Shown piece by piece: positions 8,810 to 16,169 of a stretch of 36,478 nt of DNA (position 1 is its first letter; each line of letters starts with the position of its first letter). The notes beneath the pieces are model-generated. The model was given only the letters and a program-made list of their open reading frames with translations. It was not told the DNA's origin and ran no database searches. The DNA comes from DASXRA01 sp036506155. GTDB taxonomy: Bacteria > Actinomycetota > Actinomycetes > Mycobacteriales > Jatrophihabitantaceae. The stretch lies in contig DASXSF010000052.1 of NCBI GenBank assembly GCA_036506155.1, positions 1 through 36,478 of the forward strand, in the 5' to 3' direction. Made by a program: the position numbers and the translations under genes.

Positions 8810-8901
8810 GTGATGCGCCCGGCTGACCACGTGCTTTCGATGATGTCACCTCGCGTTCGCGAGGCCGATGATCGGATCACCACATTCCGACGGAGGACCT
8901 G

Positions 8902-9219
8902 ATGACCGATGAGAGCGCGACGCCGGTACTGGACGTACTGACGGAGATGACCACCGCGTCGGTGGAAGCCACGACACTGGATCCGGCGACGCTCGTGCAG
9001 TTGCGGTTCGCGGCGCTCGTCGCCCTGGACGCGGCACCCGCCTCCTACCTGTTCCATCTGGGCGCCGCAGCCGAGGTCGGCCTGACGGTCGAGGATGCGC
9101 AGCAGGTGCTGGTCGCGCTCGCCCCGCTCGTCGGTAGCGCGCGGATCGTGTCGGCGACCGGCAAGATCGCCCGAGCGCTCGGTCTCGCCATCGCCATCAG
9201 CGACGTGCCGGACGAGTAG
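8902..9219 (+). CDS. Carboxymuconolactone decarboxylase-like small protein
   Basis: The 105-residue all-helical protein resembles single-domain CMD proteins: a core of VQLRFAALVALDAAPASYLF, then LGAAAEVGLTVEDAQQVLVAL, and a C-terminal IVSATGKIARALGLAI. The AhpD branch of this superfamily uses a CxxC pair, but this protein has no cysteine at all, so it is not a peroxidase-type member. The start ATG follows GGAGG at a good distance. It stands between hairpins on both sides and is probably transcribed alone. Function is unknown beyond the fold. CMD-like proteins of this size are frequent in actinobacteria. Confidence 0.8.
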   Translation: MTDESATPVLDVLTEMTTASVEATTLDPATLVQLRFAALVALDAAPASYLFHLGAAAEVGLTVEDAQQVLVALAPLVGSARIVSATGKIARALGLAIAISDVPDE

Positions 9220-9273
9220 CCCGCGCAGCCCTCGAAATCGCACCTAGCCGGAAGGCGTAGTCGCAAACGGCCG

Positions 9274-9304
9274 AGGGCGGGGGTCTTCGACGACGCCCCG
9301 CCCT
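9274..9304. terminator. Bidirectional terminator between convergent genes
   Basis: AGGGCGGGG (9274-9282) pairs perfectly with CCCCGCCCT (9296-9304), and inner GTC/GAC can extend the stem past a one-base bulge. It sits between the stop codons of the convergent CMD-like and DUF1269 genes. Confidence 0.65.
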
Positions 9305-9311
9305 GGTCGTG

Positions 9312-9842
9312 TCAGGTCGGCGCAGCCTGCACGTCGGCTTCGATCGCGGCTGGGTCGGCCTGCAACCGCCTGGTTTCGACCTTCTTGGCCTTCTTCATGG
9401 CGTGCTCGACCTTGGCCTCCATGTCGGACACGGCCACCACCACCAGGCCGGCCTGCCCGGCGTCGAGGTGCTCGCCGAGCTCCTTGAGGTCGTGCCGGCT
9501 CATGCCGGCGGCCGCATGCCCGGCAACCGCGCCGAGCAGGGCGCCGCCGCCCGTCGTCGCGGCGAGCAGGCCACCACCGATGGCGGCGAAGGGGAACAGA
9601 GCCACGACCAGGCCGGTGGCCAGGCCAACGCCTCCGCCCAGCACACCACCGACGCGGGTCGGTGTCTCGTGCTTCTTGGTGATCTTGACTTTCCCGTCTG
9701 CGCGGCGTTCGATCACCGCGGCGTCATAGGCGTCTATCAAGCCCGCCTTGGTGTGCAGGTCCTTGACCAGGTCGTAGTCGGCAGCTGCGTCGTCGACGTT
9801 GTCATAGACGCCGACATAGACGATGAACGTGTCTAGTGCCAT
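9312..9842 (-). CDS. DUF1269 family membrane-associated protein
   Basis: The 176-residue protein matches the DUF1269 layout. An N-terminal alpha/beta part (FIVYVGVYDNVDDAAADYDL, then ERRADGKVKITKKHETPT) is followed by a Gly/Ala-rich glycine-zipper membrane region at about 63-110 (GGVLGGGVGLATGLVVALF). The remainder (LKELGEHLDAGQAGLVVVAV) is soluble. The start ATG at 9842-9840 follows AGGGAAG. Such proteins are often stress-induced and the glycine zipper suggests membrane association, but no biochemical role is established that I can name. It is the only minus-strand gene between two plus-strand units, with its promoter in the 9843-10134 gap. Confidence 0.9.
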   Translation of the reverse strand: MALDTFIVYVGVYDNVDDAAADYDLVKDLHTKAGLIDAYDAAVIERRADGKVKITKKHETPTRVGGVLGGGVGLATGLVVALFPFAAIGGGLLAATTGGGALLGAVAGHAAAGMSRHDLKELGEHLDAGQAGLVVVAVSDMEAKVEHAMKKAKKVETRRLQADPAAIEADVQAAPT

Positions 9843-10134
9843 GGCGTGACTTCCCTACATAGCGTTCCCGCGCGGAACTGCCGGCGACAGCGGTTGGCGC
9901 CCATGGGCGGCACCGTAGGGCCCATGCACCTGAAGGGGATCACCCCGAGCGAGTGATGTCGACGCGCCTGCATTGGCGCGATGGTATGCGCGGGGAGTTG
10001 GCACTCGTGCTATCAGTGATCCGCGTCGCATGCTGCTCGCGGAGTGGGCCGGGAAGACCGACTGAGTCGGCGTCACCGATGGCTGCAAACCCGTGTGCCG
10101 TCTCAGCGGATCCCGACCGGAAGGGAAGGCAGGC

Positions 10135-11473
10135 GTGACCGATCCAAGTGCTACTGCCGGCCCGCGGGCGGAGTCGATGACGCTGCGCGGGGCGGTGTTC
10201 CTCGGGATCGGTGCAATGGTGGGTGCTGGCATCTTCGCCCTGCTTGGGGAAGCAGGCGATATTGCCGGCGCCGCAGTCTGGATCTCCTTTCTTGTGGCCG
10301 GCCTCATTTCTGTCGCCCTGGGCTACGCGATGGCCAAACTCGGCGCGCATTTTCCGTCGTCCGGCGGGCTGATCACATACCTGATCCAGGGTTTCGGGAA
10401 CGGTCGCGTGGTCGGCGTGGCGTCGTGGCTCGGGTACATCACGGCGATCGTGGTCGTCGGGGCAATGGTTGCGGTCTCCTTCGGCGACTATGCGGCTGCG
10501 ATCTTCGTGGGGAACGACGCGTCCGCGGTCTGGAGCAAGGTGTTCGCCTCGGCGCTCGTTATAGCGGGGGCGCTGCTATGCATTTTCGGGCCGCGCATGG
10601 TCGACCGGGTTCAGTCCTTGATCGTGATCGGCCTGCTGGCCGTGTTCGCGGTCTTCATCTTCGCGACGGTCACCCACCTGCACGCCGACCTTCTGGCGCC
10701 GAGCACGTACCCGTCGACGCGGTCCATCATTTCCAGCGTCGCCCTGACGTTCTTTGCCTATCTCGGCTTTCGCCGTGATCAGCTTCGCCGCCGGCGACCT
10801 TCGCAACCCTCAGCGGGACCTGCCGCGCGCGATGTACCTCGCACTGGGCGCGACCACACTGCTCTACGTCGCGATTGCGATCGGCGTCTTAGGCACGCTG
10901 ACCGTCGACGAGGTCATCCGCTTCGGGCCAAGGGCCATCGCCGAGGCAGCCAGACCCACGCTGGGTGAGGCGGGTTATGCCGCGATGGCGATCGCGGCAT
11001 TGCTGGCCACTGCCTCGTAGGTAACCGCCACTCTGTACGCGTCTTCCGGCCTTACCGGCAGCTTGGCTGACGCAGGGCAGTTCCCCAAAGCGTTCGGAGC
11101 CACCTCCCGGCTCGGACCGCACGGCGGCCTCGTCATCACGACGGTACTGACGCTGCTGTTCGTCACCGTGTTCAACCTCGGCGCCCTCGCCTCGATCGGC
11201 AGTGCGGTATCGCTCGCAGTCTTTGTCCTCGTCGGCGTGGCAGCGTTGCGCCTGCGCCGCACAATCGAGGCTCGCGTGCGGATCGTCGTGGCGGGAATTC
11301 TCGCTTCCACGGTCGTCCTCGTGGTGTTTGCGATCGACACGTTCGACAGCGACCCGAAGGCGTTCTGGACGATGATCGTCCTTCCCTTCTTGGCCGTTGG
11401 TCTTGACATCGCATGGAAGCGACGTCGGCAACCGCCTGCGCGGTCGGACACGCTTGCCGCGAACACCCCGTAA
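10135..11473 (+). pseudogene. APC-family amino acid permease, frameshift and internal stop
   Basis: The GTG at 10135 follows AGGGAAGG. The product starts like an amino acid-polyamine-organocation permease: MTLRGAVFLGIGAMVGAGIF is the first helix with the substrate-binding GxG-type break. Homology runs in frame 1 to FFAYLGF, then changes to frame 2 (AVISFAAGDLRNPQRDLPRA) at TTT 10768-10770, where one extra T turns GGCTTCGCC into GGCTTTCGCC. A second lesion, TAG at 11018-11020, interrupts frame 2 after ALLATAS; homology continues as TATLYASSGLTGSLAD and several more helices. Restored, it would be about 445 residues with some 12 helices, normal for APC. With two independent lesions the gene is probably dead, unless both are sequence errors. 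Confidence 0.88.
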
Positions 11474-11474
11474 G

Positions 11475-11505
11475 CCTGTCGGCATCGAGACGCCGGCACG
11501 ACAGG
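11475..11505. terminator. Weak hairpin between convergent genes
   Basis: CCTGTCG (11475-11481) can pair with CGACAGG (11499-11505) around a 17-base loop that itself contains GGC/GCC. It lies between the ends of the APC remnant and the minus-strand SRPBCC gene. The large loop makes this a modest candidate. Confidence 0.3.
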
Positions 11506-11514
11506 TGAGCGGGT

Positions 11515-11955
11515 CTATCCGGATTCGCCCATCGCCTGCGGCAGGTTGGCGATATTGCCCACCTCGGTGCGAACCTGCTTGTTGATCAGCGGAGTCATCA
11601 AGACCATGATCCCGCGGGGCTTCAGGTCGAGGGCGAACGTGACCTCCGTCGTATCGGTGGCCGTCTCGCGCAGGTCGAATCTGCCGGTGGGGCGCGCCGG
11701 GCCGGCAATGACCTCGAAGTCGAGGCGAGTCGGCTCCTCGTAGCGAGTGATCCGGTAGTCGCCGGGGATCGAACGACCGCCGGGGCCCCTCATCGTCTGC
11801 CGGTACGTCGCTCCGACGCCTATGCCGCTGTCAGCGACATGGCCGACCTTAGACACGCCCGGACGCCATAGCGGCTCCTTCGTCCCGTCGGCCAAGAACA
11901 AGAACACCTCGCCGATCGGACGATGCACCGTCACAGCCTGCACCGCATGCGCCAT
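11515..11955 (-). CDS. SRPBCC-family (polyketide cyclase/dehydrase-like) protein
   Basis: The 146-residue protein has the SRPBCC pattern. It begins with a strand and helix (VTVHRPIGEVFLFLADGTKE), then PLWRPGVSKVGHVADSG and GATYRQTMRGPGGR, and a series of strands including DYRITRYEEPTRLDFEVIAG. It ends with a long C-terminal helix (LMTPLINKQVRTEVGNIANL). The fold makes a hydrophobic pocket. Many actinobacterial paralogues are annotated polyketide cyclase without evidence of that reaction, and no polyketide genes are nearby. It is the second SRPBCC gene in the window and is not closely similar to the one at 2190-2648. No operon partner is visible. Confidence 0.87.
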   Translation of the reverse strand: MAHAVQAVTVHRPIGEVFLFLADGTKEPLWRPGVSKVGHVADSGIGVGATYRQTMRGPGGRSIPGDYRITRYEEPTRLDFEVIAGPARPTGRFDLRETATDTTEVTFALDLKPRGIMVLMTPLINKQVRTEVGNIANLPQAMGESG

Positions 11956-12110
11956 GCTGCGAGACAGTAGTCCTCGCAGACCCTTGGTTCGACGGGTCAG
12001 GGCGTTGGATGTCTCAGCGCCCTGGCCCTACGCCGCGCGTCGCCCGGGCAGCGCGCAGACGCTACGTACAGCATGTCCATAGCTTGCGCTGGCTAACCCG
12101 CCGCGGGGGC

Positions 12111-12476
12111 TCACCAGCCCAGTTCGTGCAGGCGCTCGTCACCGATGCCGAAATGATGGCCTACCTCATGGATCACCGTGCGGCGTACCTGGTCGACCAC
12201 TTCGGCGTCCGTGCGACAGATGGCGCAGATGGCGCGCCGGTAGATCGTGATGCGATCAGGCAGGACCCCGCCGTAGTGAGAGGTGCGGCGGGTCAGGGGC
12301 ACGCCTCGGTACAACCCGAGCAGGCCCGGCGGGCCGTCGTCGTGTTCGACCGTGACGGCGACGTTGCGCATTACGCGGCCGAGATGTGGCGGCAGGCCGT
12401 CCAGCGCTTCGCTGACCAGTTCCTCGAACCGCTCCGGCGCCACCTCAACCATGATCCGATTGTGCGCCGTGGCCAT
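12111..12476 (-). CDS. Small zincin-like metallopeptidase family protein
   Basis: This 121-residue protein carries HExxHxxGxxD: His103, Glu104, His107, Gly110 and Asp113 (VIHEVGHHFGIGDERL). That is the metzincin-like zinc site of the DUF1025/metallopeptidase family. Upstream are VEVAPERFEELVSEALDGLP and GVLPDRITIYRRAI, both typical of the group. Length is normal for these minimal proteins. The zinc site looks intact, but proteolytic activity has rarely been shown for the family. There is no signal peptide. It stands alone on the minus strand, divergent from the LCP gene with a 255-base gap between them. Confidence 0.92.
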   Translation of the reverse strand: MATAHNRIMVEVAPERFEELVSEALDGLPPHLGRVMRNVAVTVEHDDGPPGLLGLYRGVPLTRRTSHYGGVLPDRITIYRRAICAICRTDAEVVDQVRRTVIHEVGHHFGIGDERLHELGW

Positions 12477-12731
12477 GAACCTCGCCGGGCCGACGAGCCG
12501 CCGCCCGGAACACGCGGCGGCGGCCGATGGTGGACGCGACGGGAGTGTCGCCAGACCTTCACGCAGAGCGTCCGTCCAGTAACCGACGGTACTGTTCGTC
12601 GGTGGCTAAGCCGCCGTCGTGAGCGCTGCGTCTGGCAGGTCACCGTAGCCTCTACGGGGGAGCTGCGACGTCAGTACGGTGCTTGACTTGGCTGCTCGAC
12701 CAACGCAACGGATGGAGGGTGGTGTAGGCCG

Positions 12732-13829
12732 GTGGTGCAGACGCCGGGCGAGAGCGAGTTTCCGAACCCGACGCTGATCGATGTAACGCGCGGCGGGCCA
12801 CCGGTCGAGCCGCCGGGAGCTGCCGTCCCCGGGACGGGGCTTCCCGACGAACAGCCTTTGCCCCGCCGCCGGCGCCGCAAGGGCCGGATCATCGCTTTGG
12901 TGGCCGGCTCGCTCGTGCTGCTGATCGTGCTGACATTCGTCAGTCTGTGGTTGTACGCGGACAACTCGCTGCACCGGGTAGACGCAATCGACGACTACGC
13001 GGGCCGGCCCGCGGCGGGCGCGGGCACCAACTGGCTGATCGTCGGCTCCGATTCCCGGCAGGGGCTCAGCAGCGCCCAGGCGAACCGGCTACACACCGGC
13101 AACGCGCAGGATGTCAGCGGCAGTCGTACCGACACGATCATGCTGCTGCACCTGCCCGGCAACGGAACCAAGCCGGCGATGGTCAGCCTGCTCCGCGACT
13201 CGTACGTGACGATTCCCGGGCACGGCAAGGACAAGATCAACGCGGCGTTCGCACTCGGTGGCCCGAAGCTCCTGGTCCGCACCGTCGAAGAGAACACCGG
13301 GCTGCGCATCGACCACTACGCGGAGATCGGCCTCGGCGGATTCGCGAGTGTCGTCGGTGACGTCGGCGGCGTGCGCATGTGCCTGGACCAGGCCGTGCAC
13401 GACCCCTACGCGGGCGTCAACCTACGCGCCGGCTGCCAGACGCTGAACGGACCCAACGCCCTTGGGTACGTGCGCAGCCGACACGCGTTTGCGACCAGCG
13501 ACTACGCCCGCACCGAACACCAGCGTCAGTTCATCGCCGCCTTGGCCGGGAAGCTCATGAGTCCCGGCGTGCTGCTGAACCCGTTCCGTTCGATTCCTGC
13601 GATCCTCGACCTGCCGGGTGCGGTCACCGTCGATCGCGGCGACGGCCTGTGGGATCTGATCACGCTGGTCCGGCACGTTCGCCACTTCTCGAGCGTCATC
13701 AGCACGGCTGTGCCCATCGGCGGGTCCAATGGCAGCGACCTCCTCTGGGATCCGACGAAGGCGCAGGAACTGTTCCACGACCTCAACCACGACCAGACGA
13801 TCCCGGCTGATCTGATCACTACGCAGTAA
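12732..13829 (+). CDS. LCP (LytR-CpsA-Psr) family cell wall ligase
   Basis: The 365-residue protein has a basic cytoplasmic N-terminus (PRRRRRKGR), one membrane helix at about 52-75 and a large extracytoplasmic LCP domain. Family motifs are intact: GSDSR at 106-110, RTDTIML at 132-138, SLLRDSYV at 152-159, KINAAFALGG at 168-177, then GYVRSRH and SDYARTEHQRQFI. The acidic and arginine residues bind metal and the lipid pyrophosphate of the donor. LCP enzymes transfer polyprenyl-linked glycopolymers to peptidoglycan, in actinobacteria including arabinogalactan or teichoic-type polymers. Start is GTG at 12732, with GGAGGG about a dozen bases upstream. No LytR_C domain follows, so this is the short form. 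No glycopolymer synthesis genes are adjacent. Confidence 0.94.
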   Translation: MVQTPGESEFPNPTLIDVTRGGPPVEPPGAAVPGTGLPDEQPLPRRRRRKGRIIALVAGSLVLLIVLTFVSLWLYADNSLHRVDAIDDYAGRPAAGAGTNWLIVGSDSRQGLSSAQANRLHTGNAQDVSGSRTDTIMLLHLPGNGTKPAMVSLLRDSYVTIPGHGKDKINAAFALGGPKLLVRTVEENTGLRIDHYAEIGLGGFASVVGDVGGVRMCLDQAVHDPYAGVNLRAGCQTLNGPNALGYVRSRHAFATSDYARTEHQRQFIAALAGKLMSPGVLLNPFRSIPAILDLPGAVTVDRGDGLWDLITLVRHVRHFSSVISTAVPIGGSNGSDLLWDPTKAQELFHDLNHDQTIPADLITTQ

Positions 13830-13896
13830 CGCGGGCGCCGCCCTGCCCATCGGCGGGATGTAACGCTTTGGCGCTACCTGACGCTTCCCATACGAG

Positions 13897-14028
13897 ATGG
13901 CGATGAACCGCGAGCGGCCACGCCGCACCGGCATCAGCCCGGACGTCCGCGGCCTCGAAGGCTGGTCCCGCCCGACTCCGGCGGCCCGGGTCGCAGCGAA
14001 CCCCGCAAGCGAGCGACAACCGCGCTAG
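13897..14028 (+). CDS. Possible 43-residue protein, unknown
   Basis: ATG 13897 opens a 44-codon frame ending in TAG at 14026. The product is basic and Pro/Arg-rich (MAMNRERPRRTGISPDVRGL, ending ANPASERQPR) with no membrane segment. There is no clear ribosome site, only a weak ACGAG before the start. It may be spurious in a GC-rich spacer. Confidence 0.2.
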   Translation: MAMNRERPRRTGISPDVRGLEGWSRPTPAARVAANPASERQPR

Positions 14029-14088
14029 TCGCCCCACAAGCGGCGCATCAGTGGGAACCCCTCCCCCGCACCCGCTGAAGTGCCTGGA

Positions 14089-14121
14089 GGTGTCGGCCTT
14101 CCTTCACGGAAGGCCGACACC
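14089..14121 (+). terminator. Perfect 14-base-pair hairpin
   Basis: Arms 14089-14102 and 14108-14121 are exactly complementary over 14 bases around the loop TTCAC. It lies 260 bases after the LCP stop and 20 bases before the next possible start. This is the strongest inverted repeat noticed in the window. It is probably a terminator lacking a T tract, though an attenuator or small-RNA terminator is possible. Confidence 0.65.
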
Positions 14122-14141
14122 AATGACCCAGGAAGGCCGTG

Positions 14142-14276
14142 ATGACCGCAATCGGACACGACGCCAAGTTCGCTGTCTCTGAGCGGGGCATCCAGCTGAG
14201 CAGGATGCGGGTGCCATGGACCCGCCCGTTGACGTCGCAGCCGGACTATTCGCCCAGCGAGGCCGGCGACGAGTAG
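14142..14276 (+). CDS. Possible 44-residue protein, unknown
   Basis: ATG 14142 follows AGGAAGG at a suitable distance and opens a frame ending in TAG at 14274-14276. The product (MTAIGHDAKFAVSERGIQLS, ending PDYSPSEAGDE) has no membrane segment or known motif. The ribosome site and position just after a terminator-like hairpin support translation modestly. It could also be the start of a short leader transcript for the membrane protein gene downstream. Confidence 0.35.
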   Translation: MTAIGHDAKFAVSERGIQLSRMRVPWTRPLTSQPDYSPSEAGDE

Positions 14277-14353
14277 CTGCTCCATCGCTCGCGGGTTTAT
14301 GTGCCGGCGTAGGGGAACGGTCACGGGGGAGGGCTTGCACGGAGGTGGTGCCC

Positions 14354-14698
14354 ATGCGCGTCGCTGGAGCACTGATGCTGCTCGGGTCGGCAGCTTGCGG
14401 TGTGTGGCTGGCGTTGCAGAACAAGGACATCACGGTTCAGGCGCGGGTTGGTCATGCGGTGTGGACCGGGCACCCCTATATGGTCTTGGTCTTCGGGGCG
14501 TTGCTCGCCGCGTGGTTTCTGCTCGGCCTCGCTTTTCTGCTGGGTCGTCGCCGATCTGCGCACCGCCGCGCGGGCCGGTCGGCACGGCGAGCAGCGGCCG
14601 CAGTGGCACGTCATCGGCAGTTCCCACCGACTGCCGACTACCCGCGCCGCGACCCGTCCCTGGATGTGCGGCAAGGATTCCGGGCCCCGTCCAGGTGA
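14354..14698 (+). CDS. Two-helix membrane protein, unknown function
   Basis: The start ATG 14354 follows GGAGGTGG and gives 114 residues. There are two hydrophobic helices, at about 2-22 (VAGALMLLGSAACGVWLAL) and 43-66 (VLVFGALLAAWFLLGLAFLL). Between them is a short QNKDITVQARVGH loop. The tail is strongly basic (RRRSAHRRAGRSARR) and probably cytoplasmic. The helix-loop-helix layout with a charged tail resembles LapA/DUF1049-type small membrane proteins, but the match is not strong enough to name. The open frame extends upstream to 14216, without protein-like sequence. The DUF4389 gene follows 131 bases later on the same strand. Confidence 0.75.
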   Translation: MRVAGALMLLGSAACGVWLALQNKDITVQARVGHAVWTGHPYMVLVFGALLAAWFLLGLAFLLGRRRSAHRRAGRSARRAAAAVARHRQFPPTADYPRRDPSLDVRQGFRAPSR

Positions 14699-14829
14699 GG
14701 TGAGACGCGGGTTCAGCTGACCTGCCTTCCACCCGCAGATAGCTGACACTCATTGTGACCAGTCCATGCAGGTCTGATTTTCGCGACAAGAGCCGCCCGC
14801 CGTGCGGCGCTGACTCCGAGGAGGCATTG

Positions 14830-15462
14830 ATGCAACAGGCCAGCTACCCCGTGCAGTTCTCTGTTGACTATCCCGATCGAGCCCTCAATCGAGCCAGCAC
14901 GGCGTTTCGCATCGTGCTGGTTATCCCCATCGCCATCCTTCTGGGAGCGGTCTCCGGTGGGACGTGGCAGTGGTCATCCGGCCAGCAGACCATGGAGGCT
15001 GCAGCAGGCGCCGGCGGACTGCTGTTCTTCGGGCCGCTGCTGATGATCTTGTTCCGTCAGAAGTACCCGCGATGGTGGTTCGACTGGAACCTGGAACTGC
15101 TGCGGTTCAGCAACCGGGTGGGCGTGTACCTGGCCCTTATGGACGATCGGTACCCGTCGACGACCGATCAGCAGTCCGTGCGTTTGGAGTACCCCTATCC
15201 GGACGCAGAGCGTGATCTCAACCGCTGGCTGCCCCTGGTGAAGTGGTTGTTGGCCATCCCGCACTACATCGTGCTGTTCTTTCTGTGGATCGCCGCTGTC
15301 GTGCTCGTGATCGTCGGCTGGTTCGCCATCCTGTTCACGGGCCGATACCCGCGGGGGATCTTCGACTTCCTCGAAGGCGTTATCCGCTGGCAGAACCGGG
15401 TGGTCGGGTACGCACTCGTGCTGGTCACGGACCACTACCCGCCGTTCCGCCTGGCTGTGTGA
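14830..15462 (+). CDS. DUF4389 family membrane protein
   Basis: GAGGAGG precedes ATG 14830, giving 210 residues. The protein is an internal duplication of one DUF4389-like unit. The first unit has YPDRALNRASTAFRIVLVIP, then KYPRWWFDWNLELLRFSNRV and DRYPS. The second has YPDAERDLNRWLPLVKWLLA, then RYPRGIFDFLEGVIRWQNRV and DHYPPF. Each unit begins with one or two membrane helices and ends with an amphipathic segment. Such proteins are frequent in actinobacterial genomes as integral membrane proteins without a known role. Its last 28 bases overlap convergently with the response regulator gene, so the two are read towards each other and share a terminator region. Confidence 0.9.
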   Translation: MQQASYPVQFSVDYPDRALNRASTAFRIVLVIPIAILLGAVSGGTWQWSSGQQTMEAAAGAGGLLFFGPLLMILFRQKYPRWWFDWNLELLRFSNRVGVYLALMDDRYPSTTDQQSVRLEYPYPDAERDLNRWLPLVKWLLAIPHYIVLFFLWIAAVVLVIVGWFAILFTGRYPRGIFDFLEGVIRWQNRVVGYALVLVTDHYPPFRLAV

Positions 15463-16169
15463 TCGGGCGTTACCAACTGACTCGTGTCGGTCGGTGCCGG
15501 TGAGCCGGCCGATACCAGGCCGGTCTCGTAGGCCAGGACGACGGCCTGGACTCGGTCGCGCACACCAAGCTTGGTCAACATTCTGGCCACGTGGGTCTTG
15601 ACCGTCGCTTCGCTGAGCGTGAGCGTGGCGGCGATCTCGGCGTTGCTCATGCCGTGCGCGACCAGGTCCAGCACTTCCCTTTCCCGCGGTGTCAGGCTGG
15701 AAAGGTCGCAGCTCGGCGACCCCGGTGACGCGGACCTTTGATTGGAGCTCGGCGCGAAGCGCTCGACCAGGCGGCGCGTGATGCTCGGGGCGAGCAGCGC
15801 GTCGCCCGTGCGTACGAGCTGGACGGCGGCCACCAGGTGCTCGGGGGTGACGTCCTTGAGCAGGAAGCCGCTGGCACCAGCGGCCAAGGCCGCGTACACG
15901 TACTGATCGAGATCGAATGTGGTCAGGATGATGATCCGCACCTGGGCGACGGCCGGCCCGGCCGCCAGGATGCGCCGGGTGGCTTCGATGCCGTCAAGCT
16001 CGGGCATGCGGATGTCCATCAGCACGACGTCGGGCCGGTATTTGAGCACGGCCGCCACGGCCTGCGCGCCGTCCGCGGCTTCGGCCATGACGTCGATTCC
16101 GGCTGCGTTGAGGATCAGCCGGAATCCGCCGCGCACCAGCGCCTGATCGTCGGCGATGACGACGTTCAT
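15435..16169 (-). CDS. NarL/LuxR-type response regulator
   Basis: The start ATG at 16169-16167 overlaps the kinase stop as ATGA and gives 244 residues; the frame is open further upstream but that part is antisense kinase sequence. The receiver domain (1-120) has the acidic pair Asp7/Asp8, phosphoacceptor Asp52 (VVLMDIRMPELDG) and a conserved Lys (FLLKDVTPEHL). The LuxR-type helix-turn-helix lies near 170-225 (LTPREREVLDLVAHGMSNAE, then SEATVKTHVARMLTKLGV). It is translationally coupled to the kinase upstream and is expected to be phosphorylated by it, then to activate the divergent ABC transporter and its own operon. The C-terminal tail is slightly long for the family. Confidence 0.95.
   Translation of the reverse strand: MNVVIADDQALVRGGFRLILNAAGIDVMAEAADGAQAVAAVLKYRPDVVLMDIRMPELDGIEATRRILAAGPAVAQVRIIILTTFDLDQYVYAALAAGASGFLLKDVTPEHLVAAVQLVRTGDALLAPSITRRLVERFAPSSNQRSASPGSPSCDLSSLTPREREVLDLVAHGMSNAEIAATLTLSEATVKTHVARMLTKLGVRDRVQAVVLAYETGLVSAGSPAPTDTSQLVTPDHTARRNGG

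Larger units (their letters stand above)
13830..14141. other. 312-base stretch with a possible 43-residue gene and a strong hairpin
   Basis: Between the LCP stop and the tiny gene at 14142 there is a possible 43-residue frame (13897-14028) and the perfect hairpin at 14089-14121, each listed separately. I see no other coding signal, tRNA or repeat here. Confidence 0.5.

Noticed and set aside
12683..12711. TTGACT as a -35 element upstream of the LCP gene
   Set aside because: No acceptable -10 hexamer lies 16-19 bases downstream, so the match is likely chance.
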